A stretch of DNA of 64,000 nt from Phaeobacter gallaeciensis DSM 26640 (GCF_000511385.1 NC_023137.1:2425001-2489000); one strand, 5' to 3'; numbered from the stretch's first letter, positions 28,766 to 38,760 are shown. A program made the numbers and translations. Notes: generated from the letters alone by a model not told the origin.

Positions 28766-28878
28766 GGTTGAACGCTCCTTGGTGGGAAAGCGTTCAGCAC
28801 GCGCGCAGACAGCGGCGTTATGCAATAACACCGCCGCTGGCGCATCATGCGCAGCCACAGGATATGCGGACGTCATGC

Positions 28879-29229
28879 TCACGGGGTGCAGGTTCCGCCA
28901 TAGACCGCAGTGTCGCCATCCAATGGGACCGCGACATCCGTATCAAGCGGGTTGACCTGCCACGCGATGCGCGAGGATCCAAAATTCTCGATGCAGTAGC
29001 GGGTGCCTTCGTGGTGCGCAGCCAGCCGCGCGCCCTCAAGCGAACGCGGCGCCTTGGATACCGCAGTGGTGAACACCGCCAGCGTCTCTTTCTTGTTCAC
29101 AGCCTTCGACTTCGCCTTGAACGGGACACCTGCGTAGGTTGGGCGATCGTTGACGATCCCGTCACACCCCACCAGAACGCCGCCGCAGAGTGCCAGCACG
29201 GCCATGGTTTTGCTCACACCTGTGATCAT
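28879..29229 (-). CDS. Small predicted lipoprotein between nuoF and the DUF5333 gene
   Basis: A 116-residue protein starting MITGVSKTMAVLALCGGVLVGCDG, a lipoprotein signal with lipobox LVGC (Cys22). Two further cysteines, in EGTRYCIENF and YGGTCTP, are near the C-terminal half. The ATG at 29229 follows a GGGGGAG site; a TTG one codon upstream is less likely. It sits 18 bases after nuoF and 113 bases before the DUF5333 start. The family is not recognised. Periplasmic side location is inferred from the signal. Confidence 0.72.
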   Translation of the reverse strand: MITGVSKTMAVLALCGGVLVGCDGIVNDRPTYAGVPFKAKSKAVNKKETLAVFTTAVSKAPRSLEGARLAAHHEGTRYCIENFGSSRIAWQVNPLDTDVAVPLDGDTAVYGGTCTP

Positions 29230-29247
29230 CAACTGCTCCCCCGGACC

Positions 29248-30546
29248 TTATTCAGCCGCCATGGCGCCCATGCGCCCGGACTTTTGTGCCTTGATGCGAT
29301 CTTCAATTTCCTCTCGGAAGTTGCGGATCAAACCCTGAATTGGCCAGGCTGCCGCATCACCAAGCGCACAGATAGTGTGGCCCTCAACCTGCTTGGTCAC
29401 GTCCCACAGCATGTCAATTTCTTCCAGCTCGGCCTCGCCTTTTACCAGGCGATCCATCACCCGCATCATCCAGCCGGTGCCTTCGCGGCAGGGCGTACAC
29501 TGGCCACAGCTCTCGTGTTTGTAGAACTTGGACAGACGCCAGATCGCCTTGATGATGTCGGTCTGTTTGTCCATCACGATGACCGCTGCGGTGCCAAGAC
29601 CGGAGCCCAGTTCGCCGCGCAGATAGTCAAAGTCCATGATGGCGTCTTTCATCTTTTCGCCGCGTACGCAGGGAACAGAGGAGCCACCGGGAATGACCGC
29701 CAGCAAGTTGTCCCAACCGCCGCGAATACCGCCACAGTGCTTCTCGATCAGCTCCTCAAAGGAGATGCTCATGGCTTCCTCGACAACACAGGGGTTGTTG
29801 ACGTGGCCAGAGATCGCAAAGAGTTTGGTGCCCGCGTTGTTCTGACGGCCAAAGCCTGCAAACCAATCCGGGCCACGGCGCAGAATGGTCGGTACCACGG
29901 CGATGGATTCCACGTTGTTCACCGTGGTCGGGCAGCCATAGAGGCCCGCGCCCGCCGGGAACGGCGGCTTCATCCGTGGCATGCCCTTCTTGCCCTCAAG
30001 GCTTTCAATCAGGGCGGTTTCCTCGCCGCAGATATAGGCCCCTGCCCCGTGGTGCAGGAAGACGTCAAAATCCCAGCCGGATCCGGCTGCATTGCGCCCC
30101 AGCAGCCCCTGATCATAGCATTCGTCAATCGCGGCCTGCAGCGCCTCGCGCTCACGGACGTATTCGCCGCGCAGGTAGATGTAGCAGGTATGCGCATTCA
30201 TCGCGAAGGACGCGATCAGCGCCCCCTCGATCAGCGTATGCGGATCATGGCGCATGATCTCGCGGTCTTTGCAGGTGCCCGGTTCGGATTCATCGGCGTT
30301 GATGACCAGATAGGAGGGGCGACCGTCGCTCTCCTTCGGCATGAAAGACCATTTCAGGCCGGTCGGGAAGCCCGCACCACCGCGTCCGCGCAGGCCGGAA
30401 TCCTTCATGTTCTGAATGATCCAGTCCCGCCCTTTTTCGATGATGCCCGCAGTGCCATCCCAATGGCCCCGCTGTTTTGCGCCCGCCAATGTGCGCTCAT
30501 GCATCCCGTAAAGGTTGGTAAAGATCCGGTCCTGGTCCTTCAGCAT
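29248..30546 (-). CDS. nuoF: NADH-quinone oxidoreductase subunit F
   Basis: The 432-residue NADH- and FMN-binding subunit. The FMN/NADH glycine-rich region [16 protein letters not shown] is near residue 55, and an [11 protein letters not shown] segment lies in the nucleotide site. The [4Fe-4S] N3 ligands are in [13 protein letters not shown] with a fourth cysteine in TICALGDAA. It accepts electrons from NADH at the tip of complex I. Its length is family standard. It is followed by a small lipoprotein gene. Confidence 0.97.
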   Translation of the reverse strand: MLKDQDRIFTNLYGMHERTLAGAKQRGHWDGTAGIIEKGRDWIIQNMKDSGLRGRGGAGFPTGLKWSFMPKESDGRPSYLVINADESEPGTCKDREIMRHDPHTLIEGALIASFAMNAHTCYIYLRGEYVREREALQAAIDECYDQGLLGRNAAGSGWDFDVFLHHGAGAYICGEETALIESLEGKKGMPRMKPPFPAGAGLYGCPTTVNNVESIAVVPTILRRGPDWFAGFGRQNNAGTKLFAISGHVNNPCVVEEAMSISFEELIEKHCGGIRGGWDNLLAVIPGGSSVPCVRGEKMKDAIMDFDYLRGELGSGLGTAAVIVMDKQTDIIKAIWRLSKFYKHESCGQCTPCREGTGWMMRVMDRLVKGEAELEEIDMLWDVTKQVEGHTICALGDAAAWPIQGLIRNFREEIEDRIKAQKSGRMGAMAAE

Positions 30547-30552
30547 GTCTGC

Positions 30553-30780
30553 CTACCTTTGGCTGTCCTGGCGCATCCGCCAGAGTTGAAAAATGTTGAC
30601 CGCTGCATAGATGAAGCCCGCAAGGGCCGCGAAATCAAACAGCAGAGCGTAGCGTCCGGCGAGCCCCAGTGCGGGTCCGATGAATAGCGACATCGCCAAC
30701 CAACCAAGCATGGTTGCGGCAATCACCAACGCGATGTGCCGCCCCTTTGCTGCCAGTGCTTTGTCGTGTTCTACGCTCAT
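30553..30780 (-). CDS. DUF5337 two-span membrane protein in the nuo operon
   Basis: A 75-residue protein, MSVEHDKALAAKGRHIALVI, with two hydrophobic segments (about residues 14-36 and 45-66) and a basic C-terminus WRMRQDSQR. It matches the DUF5337 family that I know from Rhodobacteraceae nuo operons. It lies between nuoE and nuoF, 6 bases before nuoF. A small accessory or assembly factor for complex I is the natural guess, but no function is known. Confidence 0.8.
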   Translation of the reverse strand: MSVEHDKALAAKGRHIALVIAATMLGWLAMSLFIGPALGLAGRYALLFDFAALAGFIYAAVNIFQLWRMRQDSQR

Positions 30781-30832
30781 ATGGTCCTGAATTTTGGCCC
30801 CTGCCCCTATGGGCAGCGGCGGTTATCTTGTT

Positions 30833-32026
30833 TCAGTCGTCTTTGTAGCGATCGTCGGCCTTGGCCTTCTTGGCGAAGTCCGTTTCTTCACCTGCCGCAA
30901 GCTGCCGGGACTGTTCGATCCAGCCATCGCGGACGATGCGTCCCTTGAACTTCAACCGGCTGTCGACCCAGGCGACCTGCTCGTCGGTCCAGGCTGCGAT
31001 CTGGTCGAAGTGGAAGAACCCGAGATCGTTCAGGGTCTGCTCCAGCTTGGGACCGACACCTTTCAACATCTTCAGATCATCTGCACCGCCATCGCGGGCT
31101 GCAGTCAGCGTTTCTGGCTTTTCCTCAACACCGGCAGCCGCCTCGGTCGCGGCCCCTTCAGGAGAAGACGGCTCACCAACACCCGCTTTTTTCGGTGCGG
31201 CCTTCTTCGGCGCGGCAGGTTTCGCCTTGGCGACCTCAGCCTGCTTCACAGCGGGAAGCGGTGTCTTTGGCGCAGGCGGCGGGGTATCGGCGCTGTCGCG
31301 ACCTGCCACCTTGCCATCCTTGCCGATCCACGGCGTCAGGATCGGTACTTCAGTACCGTCGATACGCTTGACGGTATCACCGATGTCAGCTGCCAGCTGC
31401 ACAGAGGCATTGTACTGTGTCTTGCCGCTCTCATATTCGGTCAGCGAGGTCAGTCCAGACTTCGGCTCTGCCGCGTAGCGTCCGTTCTGCGGACCCGGCA
31501 GTGGCACCTGGCCAGCCGCCAGATCATCAAGCAGTTTCGCAAAACCTTCGGCGGTCAGATCTTCGTAGTAATCCTTACCAATCTGAGCCATGGGCGCGTT
31601 GGTGCAAGCGCCAAGGCATTCGACCTCTTCCCATGTGAACTTGCCATCTGCCGACAAGGTGAAGGGCTTGTTCGCGATCTTCTCCTGACAGACCGCAATC
31701 AGATCCTCCGCCCCGCAGATCATGCAGGAGGTGGTGCCGCAAATCTGGACATGTGCAATCGAACCAGTCGGTTGCAGCTGGAACATGAAGTAAAACGACG
31801 CCACCTCAAGTGCACGAATATAGGCCATGCCCAACATATCCGCGACATATTCAATCGCAGGCTTGGTCAACCAGCCTTCCTGCTCCTGAGCGCGCCACAG
31901 CAGCGGAATGATCGCGCTGGCCTGACGGCCATCGGGGAATTTGGTAATCTGTGCCTCGGCCCACGTCTGGTTGTCAGGCGTGAAAGCAAAGCTCTCGGGT
32001 TGTTCGGAATGCAGACGACGAAGCAT
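30833..32026 (-). CDS. nuoE: NADH-quinone oxidoreductase subunit E with HhH extension
   Basis: A 397-residue protein. Residues 1-180 are a normal NuoE thioredoxin-like domain with the [2Fe-2S] N1a ligands C96, C101, C137 and C141 (ICGTTSC and CLGAC). The following 215 residues are extra: a spacer, a Pro/Ala/Lys-rich segment (about 250-300) and a helix-hairpin-helix-like domain at about 316-370 ([21 protein letters not shown]). The extension is known in Rhodobacteraceae NuoE proteins but has no assigned role. The start codon shares an A with the nuoD stop (TAATG). Confidence 0.95.
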   Translation of the reverse strand: MLRRLHSEQPESFAFTPDNQTWAEAQITKFPDGRQASAIIPLLWRAQEQEGWLTKPAIEYVADMLGMAYIRALEVASFYFMFQLQPTGSIAHVQICGTTSCMICGAEDLIAVCQEKIANKPFTLSADGKFTWEEVECLGACTNAPMAQIGKDYYEDLTAEGFAKLLDDLAAGQVPLPGPQNGRYAAEPKSGLTSLTEYESGKTQYNASVQLAADIGDTVKRIDGTEVPILTPWIGKDGKVAGRDSADTPPPAPKTPLPAVKQAEVAKAKPAAPKKAAPKKAGVGEPSSPEGAATEAAAGVEEKPETLTAARDGGADDLKMLKGVGPKLEQTLNDLGFFHFDQIAAWTDEQVAWVDSRLKFKGRIVRDGWIEQSRQLAAGEETDFAKKAKADDRYKDD

Positions 32027-33240
32027 TAGCGGTCAATCTCTCCAAATACGACGTCCATGGTGCCGATAATGGCAGCGACGTCGGCGAGTTGGTGGCCCTT
32101 GGCCACATAATCCATGGCCTGCAGATGCAGGAAGCCAGGCGCGCGCAGCTTGGCGCGGTAGGGTTTGTTGGTACCATCTGCAACCAGATAGACCCCGAAT
32201 TCCCCCTTAGGCGCCTCAACAGCGGCATAGACCTCACCAGCGGGGACGTGGAACCCTTCGGTGTAGAGCTTGAAGTGGTGGATCAGGCTCTCCATCGAGG
32301 TTTTCATATCGCCGCGTTTCGGCGGGGTCAGTTTACCACGGGCCAGAATGTCACCGGGTGTTTCCCGCAGTTTGCCGATACACTGGCGGATGATCGACAG
32401 GGACTGGCGCATCTCTTCCATACGGACAAGGTAGCGATCATAGCAGTCACCGTTCTTGCCGACCGGGATCTGGAAATCGAACTCATCATAGCATTCATAA
32501 GGCTGCGAACGACGCAGATCCCATGCCAGGCCAGAGCCCCGCACCATGACACCGGAGAAGCCGTAGTTGAGGATATCTTCTTCGGTCACGATACCGATAT
32601 CGGCGTTACGCTGCTTGAAGATCCGGTTTTCGGTCAACAACCCGTCGATATCATCCATCACCGCCGGGAACGTATGCGTCCAGGCCTCAATATCGTCGAT
32701 CAGCGCGTCAGGCAGGTCCTGATGAACACCGCCGGGGCGGAAATAGGCCGCGTGCAAGCGCGCGCCACAGGCCCGCTCGTAGAAGATCATCAGCTTTTCG
32801 CGCTCTTCAAAGCCCCAGAGCGGCGGGGTCAGCGCGCCAACGTCCATCGCCTGCGTGGTCACGTTCAGCAGATGATTAAGAATCCGGCCAATCTCAGAAT
32901 AGAGCACACGGATGAGTGACGCGCGACGCGGCACTTCCACGCCGGTCAGCTTTTCAATGGCCAGACACCAGGCATGTTCCTGGTTCATCGGCGCCACATA
33001 ATCGAGGCGGTCGAAATACGGCAGGTTCTGCAGGTAGGTCCGGCTTTCCATCAGCTTTTCGGTGCCGCGATGCAGCAGGCCGATATGCGGATCACAGCGC
33101 TCAACAATCTCGCCGTCCAGCTCCAGCACCAGACGCAAAACACCATGTGCAGCTGGGTGTTGCGGGCCGAAGTTGATGTTGAAGTTACGGATCTTCTGTT
33201 CGCCGGTCAAGGCGTCATCCATTTTGGAGCCGTCCATCAT
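32026..33240 (-). CDS. nuoD: NADH-quinone oxidoreductase subunit D
   Basis: A 404-residue 49-kDa-type subunit that builds the quinone site together with NuoB. Conserved parts are [22 protein letters not shown] near the N-terminus (quinone histidine), [14 protein letters not shown], and a C-terminal [17 protein letters not shown] with DVVFGEIDR at the end. The ATG at 33240 overlaps the nuoC stop by 4 bases. A second Met follows directly, and either may be used. Confidence 0.97.
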   Translation of the reverse strand: MMDGSKMDDALTGEQKIRNFNINFGPQHPAAHGVLRLVLELDGEIVERCDPHIGLLHRGTEKLMESRTYLQNLPYFDRLDYVAPMNQEHAWCLAIEKLTGVEVPRRASLIRVLYSEIGRILNHLLNVTTQAMDVGALTPPLWGFEEREKLMIFYERACGARLHAAYFRPGGVHQDLPDALIDDIEAWTHTFPAVMDDIDGLLTENRIFKQRNADIGIVTEEDILNYGFSGVMVRGSGLAWDLRRSQPYECYDEFDFQIPVGKNGDCYDRYLVRMEEMRQSLSIIRQCIGKLRETPGDILARGKLTPPKRGDMKTSMESLIHHFKLYTEGFHVPAGEVYAAVEAPKGEFGVYLVADGTNKPYRAKLRAPGFLHLQAMDYVAKGHQLADVAAIIGTMDVVFGEIDR

Positions 33241-33842
33241 TTCGCCCCCTCTCTCTCGTCACCGGGCAGGATGTACTCGGCACCCTCCCACGGGCTCATG
33301 AAGTCAAACTGGCGGTATTCCTGCACCAGGCTGACCGGCTCATAGACAACGCGCTTCTGCGCCTCATCATAGCGCACTTCGGTGTAGCCAGTGGTCGGGA
33401 AATCCTTGCGTAGCGGATAGCCGCGGAAGCCATAGTCGGTCAGGATGCGGCGCAGATCCGGGTGGCCGGTGAACAGGATGCCGAACATGTCGAACACCTC
33501 CCGTTCGAACCAATTGGCCGAGGGGTGAATGCCGACGATCGACGGCAGCATCTCATCCTCGCGGATCGACACACGCAGGCGGATCCGTTGGTTCTGATAC
33601 ATCGACAGAAAATGATAAACCACGTCGAACCGCTTGGGGCGATCCGGGTAGTCGACAGCGGTAATATCAACCAGCGACGAGAACTTGCAGGTCGCGTCCG
33701 CTTTCAGAAACTCAACAAAACCAGCGAGGTTTGATGGCGCAACATCCACGTTAAGCTCACCAAAGCTGACATCCCAGCCGATAACGCAATCTGGGCGCTT
33801 GGCCGCGATCTGGGTGCCGAGTTCGTTCAGGGCTTCAGTCAT
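33237..33842 (-). CDS. nuoC: NADH-quinone oxidoreductase subunit C
   Basis: A 201-residue 30-kDa-type subunit without bound cofactor that scaffolds the quinone module. The family signature [26 protein letters not shown] is clear, followed by [13 protein letters not shown]. The ATG at 33842 is chosen because GGAGAGAC precedes it and the protein then starts MTEALNELG. An in-frame GTG eight codons upstream is not needed. It is separate from nuoD, unlike the fused NuoCD of enterobacteria. Confidence 0.96.
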   Translation of the reverse strand: MTEALNELGTQIAAKRPDCVIGWDVSFGELNVDVAPSNLAGFVEFLKADATCKFSSLVDITAVDYPDRPKRFDVVYHFLSMYQNQRIRLRVSIREDEMLPSIVGIHPSANWFEREVFDMFGILFTGHPDLRRILTDYGFRGYPLRKDFPTTGYTEVRYDEAQKRVVYEPVSLVQEYRQFDFMSPWEGAEYILPGDEREGAK

Positions 33843-33866
33843 ATTTGTCTCTCCAACCAAAGCCAC

Positions 33867-34391
33867 TTAGCGCACAAGGGTGCCGGTGCGGCGGATTTTA
33901 CGCTGCAATTGCATCAGACCGTAAAGCAGAGCCTCCGCCGTGGGCGGACAACCAGGCACATAGACATCCACGGGGACAACCCGGTCACAGCCACGCACCA
34001 CAGAATAGCTGTAGTGGTAGTAGCCACCGCCGTTGGCGCAGGATCCCATAGAGATCACATAGCGCGGCTCGGGCATCTGGTCATAGACCTTGCGCAAAGC
34101 GGGGGCCATCTTGTTGGTCAGCGTGCCTGCCACGATCATCACATCCGACTGACGCGGGGAGGCGCGTGGCGCAATGCCGAAACGTTCCGCATCATAGCGC
34201 GGCATCGAGGTGTGCATCATCTCAACCGCGCAGCACGCCAGACCAAAGGTCATCCAGTGCAGTGAACCGGTGCGCGCCCAGTTGATGATGTCTTCGGCAG
34301 AGGTCAGCAGAAACCCTTTGTCCTGCAGCTCTGCATTCAGGGCCTGGGTGACAACTTCCTTGTCGACGCCAGCCGTATTGGCTCCGGTCAT
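33867..34391 (-). CDS. nuoB: NADH-quinone oxidoreductase subunit B
   Basis: A 174-residue PSST-type subunit carrying the N2 [4Fe-4S] cluster next to the quinone site. Ligands are the tandem C53-C54 in [12 protein letters not shown]118 in MGSCANGGG, and C148 in [10 protein letters not shown]. The ATG at 34391 overlaps the nuoA stop by one base (TGATG). Upstream in-frame starts at 34394 (GTG) and 34400 (ATG) would add up to three residues. Confidence 0.97.
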   Translation of the reverse strand: MTGANTAGVDKEVVTQALNAELQDKGFLLTSAEDIINWARTGSLHWMTFGLACCAVEMMHTSMPRYDAERFGIAPRASPRQSDVMIVAGTLTNKMAPALRKVYDQMPEPRYVISMGSCANGGGYYHYSYSVVRGCDRVVPVDVYVPGCPPTAEALLYGLMQLQRKIRRTGTLVR

Positions 34392-34756
34392 CACTCCCAT
34401 TCCAGGGCCCCTTTCTTCCACTCATAGGCAAAACCAATGGTCAGCACAGCGAGGAACACCATCATCGACCAGAAGCCCGCATCGCTCATATCCTTAAAGC
34501 CGACGGCCCAAGGGAACAGGAATGCAATTTCCAAATCAAAAATGATGAACAGAATCGACACCAGGTAAAACCGGACATCAAACTTCATCCGCGCGTCGTC
34601 GAATGCGTTGAACCCGCATTCGTAAGCGCTGACCTTCTCAGGGTCCGGATTGCGGACGGCCAGCACAACTGCCGCCAAAATAAGAACAATTCCAAGCCCG
34701 ACCGCTACGGCCAGAAACACCAGAATCGGGAGGTATTCCCGCAACATCTCTTCCAC
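34391..34756 (-). CDS. nuoA: NADH-quinone oxidoreductase subunit A
   Basis: A 121-residue ND3-type membrane subunit with three helices. The conserved loop [23 protein letters not shown], with the cysteine of the quinone-linked loop, and the [11 protein letters not shown] helix are present. I place the start at GTG 34756 because AAGGAG lies 7 bases before it; an ATG three codons in is poorly spaced. It is the first gene of the operon, with a promoter candidate about 70 bases upstream. Confidence 0.95.
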   Translation of the reverse strand: MEEMLREYLPILVFLAVAVGLGIVLILAAVVLAVRNPDPEKVSAYECGFNAFDDARMKFDVRFYLVSILFIIFDLEIAFLFPWAVGFKDMSDAGFWSMMVFLAVLTIGFAYEWKKGALEWE

Positions 34757-34821
34757 GAGTGGCTCCTTTCCGTGCGCGCGGATTTCTGCGCGCCGTCAAT
34801 TGGCGTGTTGACTTGGGGCTG

Positions 34822-34850
34822 TGTCTACTCCCCTGCCCCCTCACCGTCAA
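34822..34850 (-). promoter_or_regulatory. Sigma-70-type promoter of the nuo operon
   Basis: On the minus strand, TTGACG (34850-34845) and TAGACA (34827-34822) are separated by exactly 17 bases. Transcription would begin near 34815, giving a leader of about 60 bases before nuoA. No other equally good pair is seen in the 238-base gap. Confidence 0.55.
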
Positions 34851-34938
34851 CCAACGCATCGTTAATGGATAAACCTTCTGTAACCGACGCGGCAGATCAA
34901 CATCACGGCAGGTAAACCCTATTGTTTTCATAGGATAA

Positions 34939-34962
34939 GGCGCGCCTCGCAAAAGGCACGCC
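34939..34962 (-). terminator. Probable terminator of the leucine catabolic cluster
   Basis: On the minus strand GGCGTGCC (34962-34955) can pair with GGCGCGCC (34946-34939) through one G-U pair, with an 8-base loop, followed by only a weak T stretch. It lies 32 bases after the enoyl-CoA hydratase stop, in the gap before nuoA. Confidence 0.45.
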
Positions 34963-34994
34963 CTGGTGAATGAAATCCGACATTTTTGACGGAA

Positions 34995-35777
34995 TTACCG
35001 CTGCCAGCTGGGCTTTTCCTTGGCAAAAAACGCGGCGATCCCTTCAGGCGCCTCGCTGCCCTCCCAACGGTCCACCAATGCGGCGATGGTCTGGTCAATC
35101 ACCGCATCGTCGATTTTGGGTCCCAAATCACGGACCAGCGCCTTAGCCGCACCCACCGCTTCGGGCGCACAGCTAAGATATGGGATCACTTCCGCCTCGA
35201 TTGCGGTGTCCAAATCTGCTGCAGGAACCGACCGCGCGAGAATCCCCAGCTCCACCGCTTCCTGAGCGCCAAACAGCCGCGCCGACATAAAGACACGCCG
35301 CGCCCGCGCTTCCCCCATGCGGGCCACCACATAGGGACCGATGGTGGCTGGGATCAGGCCAAGCCGGGTCTCAGTAAGGCCCATCTTGATATGGTCTGCG
35401 CCGATCGCGACATCACAGACCGAGGCCATACCGACCCCGCCACCAAAGGCGTTGCCCTGGATGGCGCCGATCACCGGCTGCGGCAGGGTGTTGATCGCCA
35501 TCAGCATCTCCGCCAGAACCCGCGCCTCGCGCCCACGGGTTTCGGCATCTGCCTCCATCTGCGCCTGCATCCAGCCCAGATCCCCACCGGCACAGAAACT
35601 CTTGCCCGCCCCCGTGAGGACGACAACACGAACGGTGCGATCCTTGGCCAGCCCGGCTGCGGCGGTTTTCAGCTCCTGCAACATCTCACCGGACATCGCG
35701 TTGTGTTTTTCCGGTCGGTTCAGCGTCAGCGTCGCGACGCCGCGCTCATCCGTCGTGAGCGTGATGGTCTGATACAT
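34995..35777 (-). CDS. liuC: Enoyl-CoA hydratase, probable methylglutaconyl-CoA hydratase
   Basis: A 260-residue crotonase-fold enzyme. The oxyanion-hole segments are KHNAMSGEMLQEL with later GKSFCAGGDLGWM, and AIQGNAFGGGVGMASVCDVAIG. The glutamate of the LTETRLGLIPATIGPYV helix is where hydratases carry a catalytic residue. By position, directly after HMG-CoA lyase and the methylcrotonyl-CoA carboxylase genes, it should hydrate 3-methylglutaconyl-CoA to HMG-CoA in leucine breakdown. Other enoyl-CoA substrates remain possible. The ATG at 35777 matches the family start; the upstream open extension is discarded. Confidence 0.88.
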   Translation of the reverse strand: MYQTITLTTDERGVATLTLNRPEKHNAMSGEMLQELKTAAAGLAKDRTVRVVVLTGAGKSFCAGGDLGWMQAQMEADAETRGREARVLAEMLMAINTLPQPVIGAIQGNAFGGGVGMASVCDVAIGADHIKMGLTETRLGLIPATIGPYVVARMGEARARRVFMSARLFGAQEAVELGILARSVPAADLDTAIEAEVIPYLSCAPEAVGAAKALVRDLGPKIDDAVIDQTIAALVDRWEGSEAPEGIAAFFAKEKPSWQR

Positions 35778-35859
35778 ATCGGGTCTTTCTGCCTGTCGAA
35801 GTGGCAGCCCGAAGGCCACGGGCTGTCTATAGTATGATGATGAAGACGACCGCCGAGGC

Positions 35860-36720
35860 TCAGCTGCCGTCGCTGCGCATCCCCCGCGCCATAGCTGCGG
35901 CATCGGTCAGCACATCCCCATCAAGGCCAGTTTCATAGCCCAAACGCGTCAGGTGCTCATGTACCGCCTCGGTCGCAACATTGCCCGCAGCTCCCGGTGC
36001 ATAGGGGCAGCCCCCCAACCCGCCAACAGCGGCATCAAAGACCCGGACACCCAGCGACAAAGACGCATCAATATTGTCAATCGCCCGCCCGGCCGTGTCG
36101 TGGTAATGCCCCGCCAGACGGGTGACCGGCACGCGCTCCCGCACCGCGAGCAACATCCGCGCAATCGAATCCGGTGTCGCCTGACCGACGGTATCGCCCA
36201 GCGAGATCTCATAGCAGCCCATGGAGAACAGACGATCCGCCAGCGCCGCAACTGCGTCCGGGTCGGTCGGCCCGTCAAAGGGACACTCAGTCACGCAGGA
36301 AATATAGCCCCGGACCGGCATATCGATATGGCGCGCCGCCTCGATGATTGGCGTAAAACGCTCAATCGATTCGGCCACGCTCGCGTTGATATTGGCCTTG
36401 GAGAAACCTTCGGAGGCGGAGGCAAAAATCGCGATCTCATCCGCCTTTGCGGTCAGGGCATCCTCATAGCCCCGCATATTGGGCGTGAGCGCAGCATAGC
36501 GCACATCAGAACTGCGACGGATCCCTGCGAGCACGTCCCCCGACCCCGCCATTTGCGGCACCCATTTAGGGGAGACAAAGCTCGCCACCTCGATCCGGCG
36601 GAACCCGGCATCGGTCAGCCGATCAATAAGGGCGATCTTTTCAGCGACGGGAATGTCGCGCTTTTCATTCTGTAGCCCGTCGCGCGGACCTACTTCGAAA
36701 ATTTCAACGCTTTCGCTCAT
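35860..36720 (-). CDS. liuE: Hydroxymethylglutaryl-CoA lyase
   Basis: A 286-residue TIM-barrel lyase that cleaves HMG-CoA to acetoacetate and acetyl-CoA, the last step of leucine breakdown. It opens EIFEVGPRDGLQNEK (substrate and metal site), has HYHDTAGRAIDNI (metal-binding histidines), and the C-terminal loop GGLGGCPYAPGAAGN with the catalytic cysteine. It is slightly shorter than some homologues but complete. It lies 102 bases after the mccA stop. Confidence 0.95.
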   Translation of the reverse strand: MSESVEIFEVGPRDGLQNEKRDIPVAEKIALIDRLTDAGFRRIEVASFVSPKWVPQMAGSGDVLAGIRRSSDVRYAALTPNMRGYEDALTAKADEIAIFASASEGFSKANINASVAESIERFTPIIEAARHIDMPVRGYISCVTECPFDGPTDPDAVAALADRLFSMGCYEISLGDTVGQATPDSIARMLLAVRERVPVTRLAGHYHDTAGRAIDNIDASLSLGVRVFDAAVGGLGGCPYAPGAAGNVATEAVHEHLTRLGYETGLDGDVLTDAAAMARGMRSDGS

Positions 36721-36822
36721 GATGCACTTCTCCCCAGGGCTATTTCAGACATCGCTCAATCCACAGACGTTGCTGCGGCGGCAGATGGGGCGCACCTATG
36801 GCACCGCCCGATCTGATGCTGT

Positions 36823-38760
36823 TCAGCTGTCCGCCTCTTCCAGACGGACCAGCGCAGCTCCGGCCTCAACCTGATCACCGGCAGAGGCCAGAACCTCGGC
36901 CACCACGCCATCGCGGGCCGCCAGGAGAGAGTGTTCCATTTTCATCGCCTCAAGGATAGCCAGTCTGTCACCTTCTTTGACCTCGGCACCCGCCTCCGCA
37001 AACACGGCCTTGACCAAACCTGGCATCGGCGCCTCGATCACGTTGGTATCACCACCGGCGGTTCCGGCCCGATCCAGCGGATCAATGCAGTCAAAAATGC
37101 TGCTGATCCGACCAAACACCGTCAGCCGACCACCCGCTTCAGCCACATTCGGCAGGGGATCTCCATTGTGCCGCCAGATCGCGCCATCAAAGGTCACCTC
37201 ATGACTGCTATCCTCCAGCTGCCAACGCTGCGCCTGCGGCCCGAGAACCTCAACCGAGATATCAAGACACGCCTCGCCATGGCTTAGTTGCACCGCCCGA
37301 TGGAGCGGCGCCCAGAGGGTAAACCCGCTGTCCTCAGCTGGTTGATGCAGGCCCAACGCCCGCTGGGCGGCAGCAATCCAATGGGCCACAGGAACCTCAC
37401 CAACCGCCGTCAACGCCTCAAGATCACGGGCGATCAGGCCGGTGTCGACCTCACCTCGGCCAAACCCCTCATGGGCAGCAAGTGCGCCCAGAAAGGCAAG
37501 GTTGGTGACGGTGCCTGCAACCTCTGTCCGTTCCAGCGCCCGGCGCAGCTTCGAGAGGGCCACTGCACGGGTGGCACCATGCACGATCACCTTTGAGATC
37601 ATCGGGTCATACCACGGGCTGATGGTATCGCCTGCCCGCACACCGCTGTCGGCGCGACACTCAGCCGGGAAGGAGAGATGCGTCAGCGTGCCAGTTGCAG
37701 GCAGAAACCCCTTCGGCACGTCCTCGGCATAAAGCCGCGCCTCAAACGCGTGGCCAGTGATCGTGAGGTCGTCCTGCTGGGCAGGGAGGCTCTTGCCGGA
37801 GGCAACGCGCAGCTGCCAGTCCACCAGATCGACGCCGGTGATCAGTTCCGTCACCGGATGCTCCACCTGCAAGCGGGTGTTCATTTCCATGAACCAGAAG
37901 CCATCCGTGCGCAGCCCGTCTGAGCCGTCAACGATGAATTCCACCGTGCCCGCACCCTTGTAACCGATGGCTTCAGCCGCACGCACACCCGCCTGCCCCA
38001 TGGCCTCGCGCATGTCCGCAGTCATGCCAGGTGCGGGGGCCTCTTCGATCACCTTCTGATGGCGACGCTGCAGAGAACAATCGCGTTCGAACAGATGTAC
38101 CGCGTGGGTCCCATCACCGAAAACCTGCACCTCGATGTGGCGCGGCTGTTGGATGTATTTCTCAATCAGAACATCCGGGTTACCGAAGGCCGTGGTCGCC
38201 TCGCCTTGCGCGCTTTTCAGGGCGTCTGCAAAATCTCCAGGCGCCTCTACCAGTCGCATCCCTTTGCCGCCGCCGCCGGCAACCGCCTTGATCAACACCG
38301 GATAGCCGATCTTTTCCGCCTCCCCGGCCAAAAACCCCGGACCCTGATTGGCGCCGTGATAGCCCGGCACGACCGGCACGCCGGCCTCTTCCATCAGCGC
38401 CTTGGCGGCGTCTTTCAGACCCATTTTGCGGATCGCATCTGCAGACGGCCCGATAAAGGTGAGGCCTGCGGCCTCGACCGCGTCCACAAACCCTGGGTTT
38501 TCCGACAGGAAGCCATAGCCGGGGTGGATCGCCTGCGCGCCACTTTCCTGCGCGACACGGATGATCACATCCCCCTTCAGATAGCTGTCCGCCGGGGCCG
38601 GGCCGCCGATGTGCACGGCCTCATCCGCCATCTGCACATGTTTTGCAGCCGCATCGGCGTCGGAATAAACGGCTACAGTCCGCACCCCCATGGCACGGGC
38701 GGTTTCCATCACACGGCAGGCGATTTCGCCACGGTTTGCAATCAGGATTTTATCAAACAT
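36823..38760 (-). CDS. liuD: Methylcrotonyl-CoA carboxylase, biotin-containing alpha subunit
   Basis: A 645-residue subunit with biotin carboxylase and biotin carrier domains. It begins MFDKILIANRGEIACRVM. The ATP-grasp region includes KAVAGGGGKGMRLV and the active-site segment MEMNTRLQVEHPVTE. At the C-terminus is the biotinylation motif LEAMKMEH with the target lysine at 607. It partners with the beta subunit encoded 9 bases upstream. A role on other acyl-CoAs such as geranyl-CoA is possible but not favoured by the context. BirA encoded at 17148-17897 would biotinylate it. Confidence 0.93.
   Translation of the reverse strand: MFDKILIANRGEIACRVMETARAMGVRTVAVYSDADAAAKHVQMADEAVHIGGPAPADSYLKGDVIIRVAQESGAQAIHPGYGFLSENPGFVDAVEAAGLTFIGPSADAIRKMGLKDAAKALMEEAGVPVVPGYHGANQGPGFLAGEAEKIGYPVLIKAVAGGGGKGMRLVEAPGDFADALKSAQGEATTAFGNPDVLIEKYIQQPRHIEVQVFGDGTHAVHLFERDCSLQRRHQKVIEEAPAPGMTADMREAMGQAGVRAAEAIGYKGAGTVEFIVDGSDGLRTDGFWFMEMNTRLQVEHPVTELITGVDLVDWQLRVASGKSLPAQQDDLTITGHAFEARLYAEDVPKGFLPATGTLTHLSFPAECRADSGVRAGDTISPWYDPMISKVIVHGATRAVALSKLRRALERTEVAGTVTNLAFLGALAAHEGFGRGEVDTGLIARDLEALTAVGEVPVAHWIAAAQRALGLHQPAEDSGFTLWAPLHRAVQLSHGEACLDISVEVLGPQAQRWQLEDSSHEVTFDGAIWRHNGDPLPNVAEAGGRLTVFGRISSIFDCIDPLDRAGTAGGDTNVIEAPMPGLVKAVFAEAGAEVKEGDRLAILEAMKMEHSLLAARDGVVAEVLASAGDQVEAGAALVRLEEADS

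Noticed and set aside
28747..30687. Open frame of 646 codons on the plus strand, opposite nuoF and the small exported proteins
   Set aside because: It is the mirror of real genes with intact domains on the minus strand; the product is His/Arg/Gln-rich without family motifs. GC-rich third positions keep antisense frames open here.
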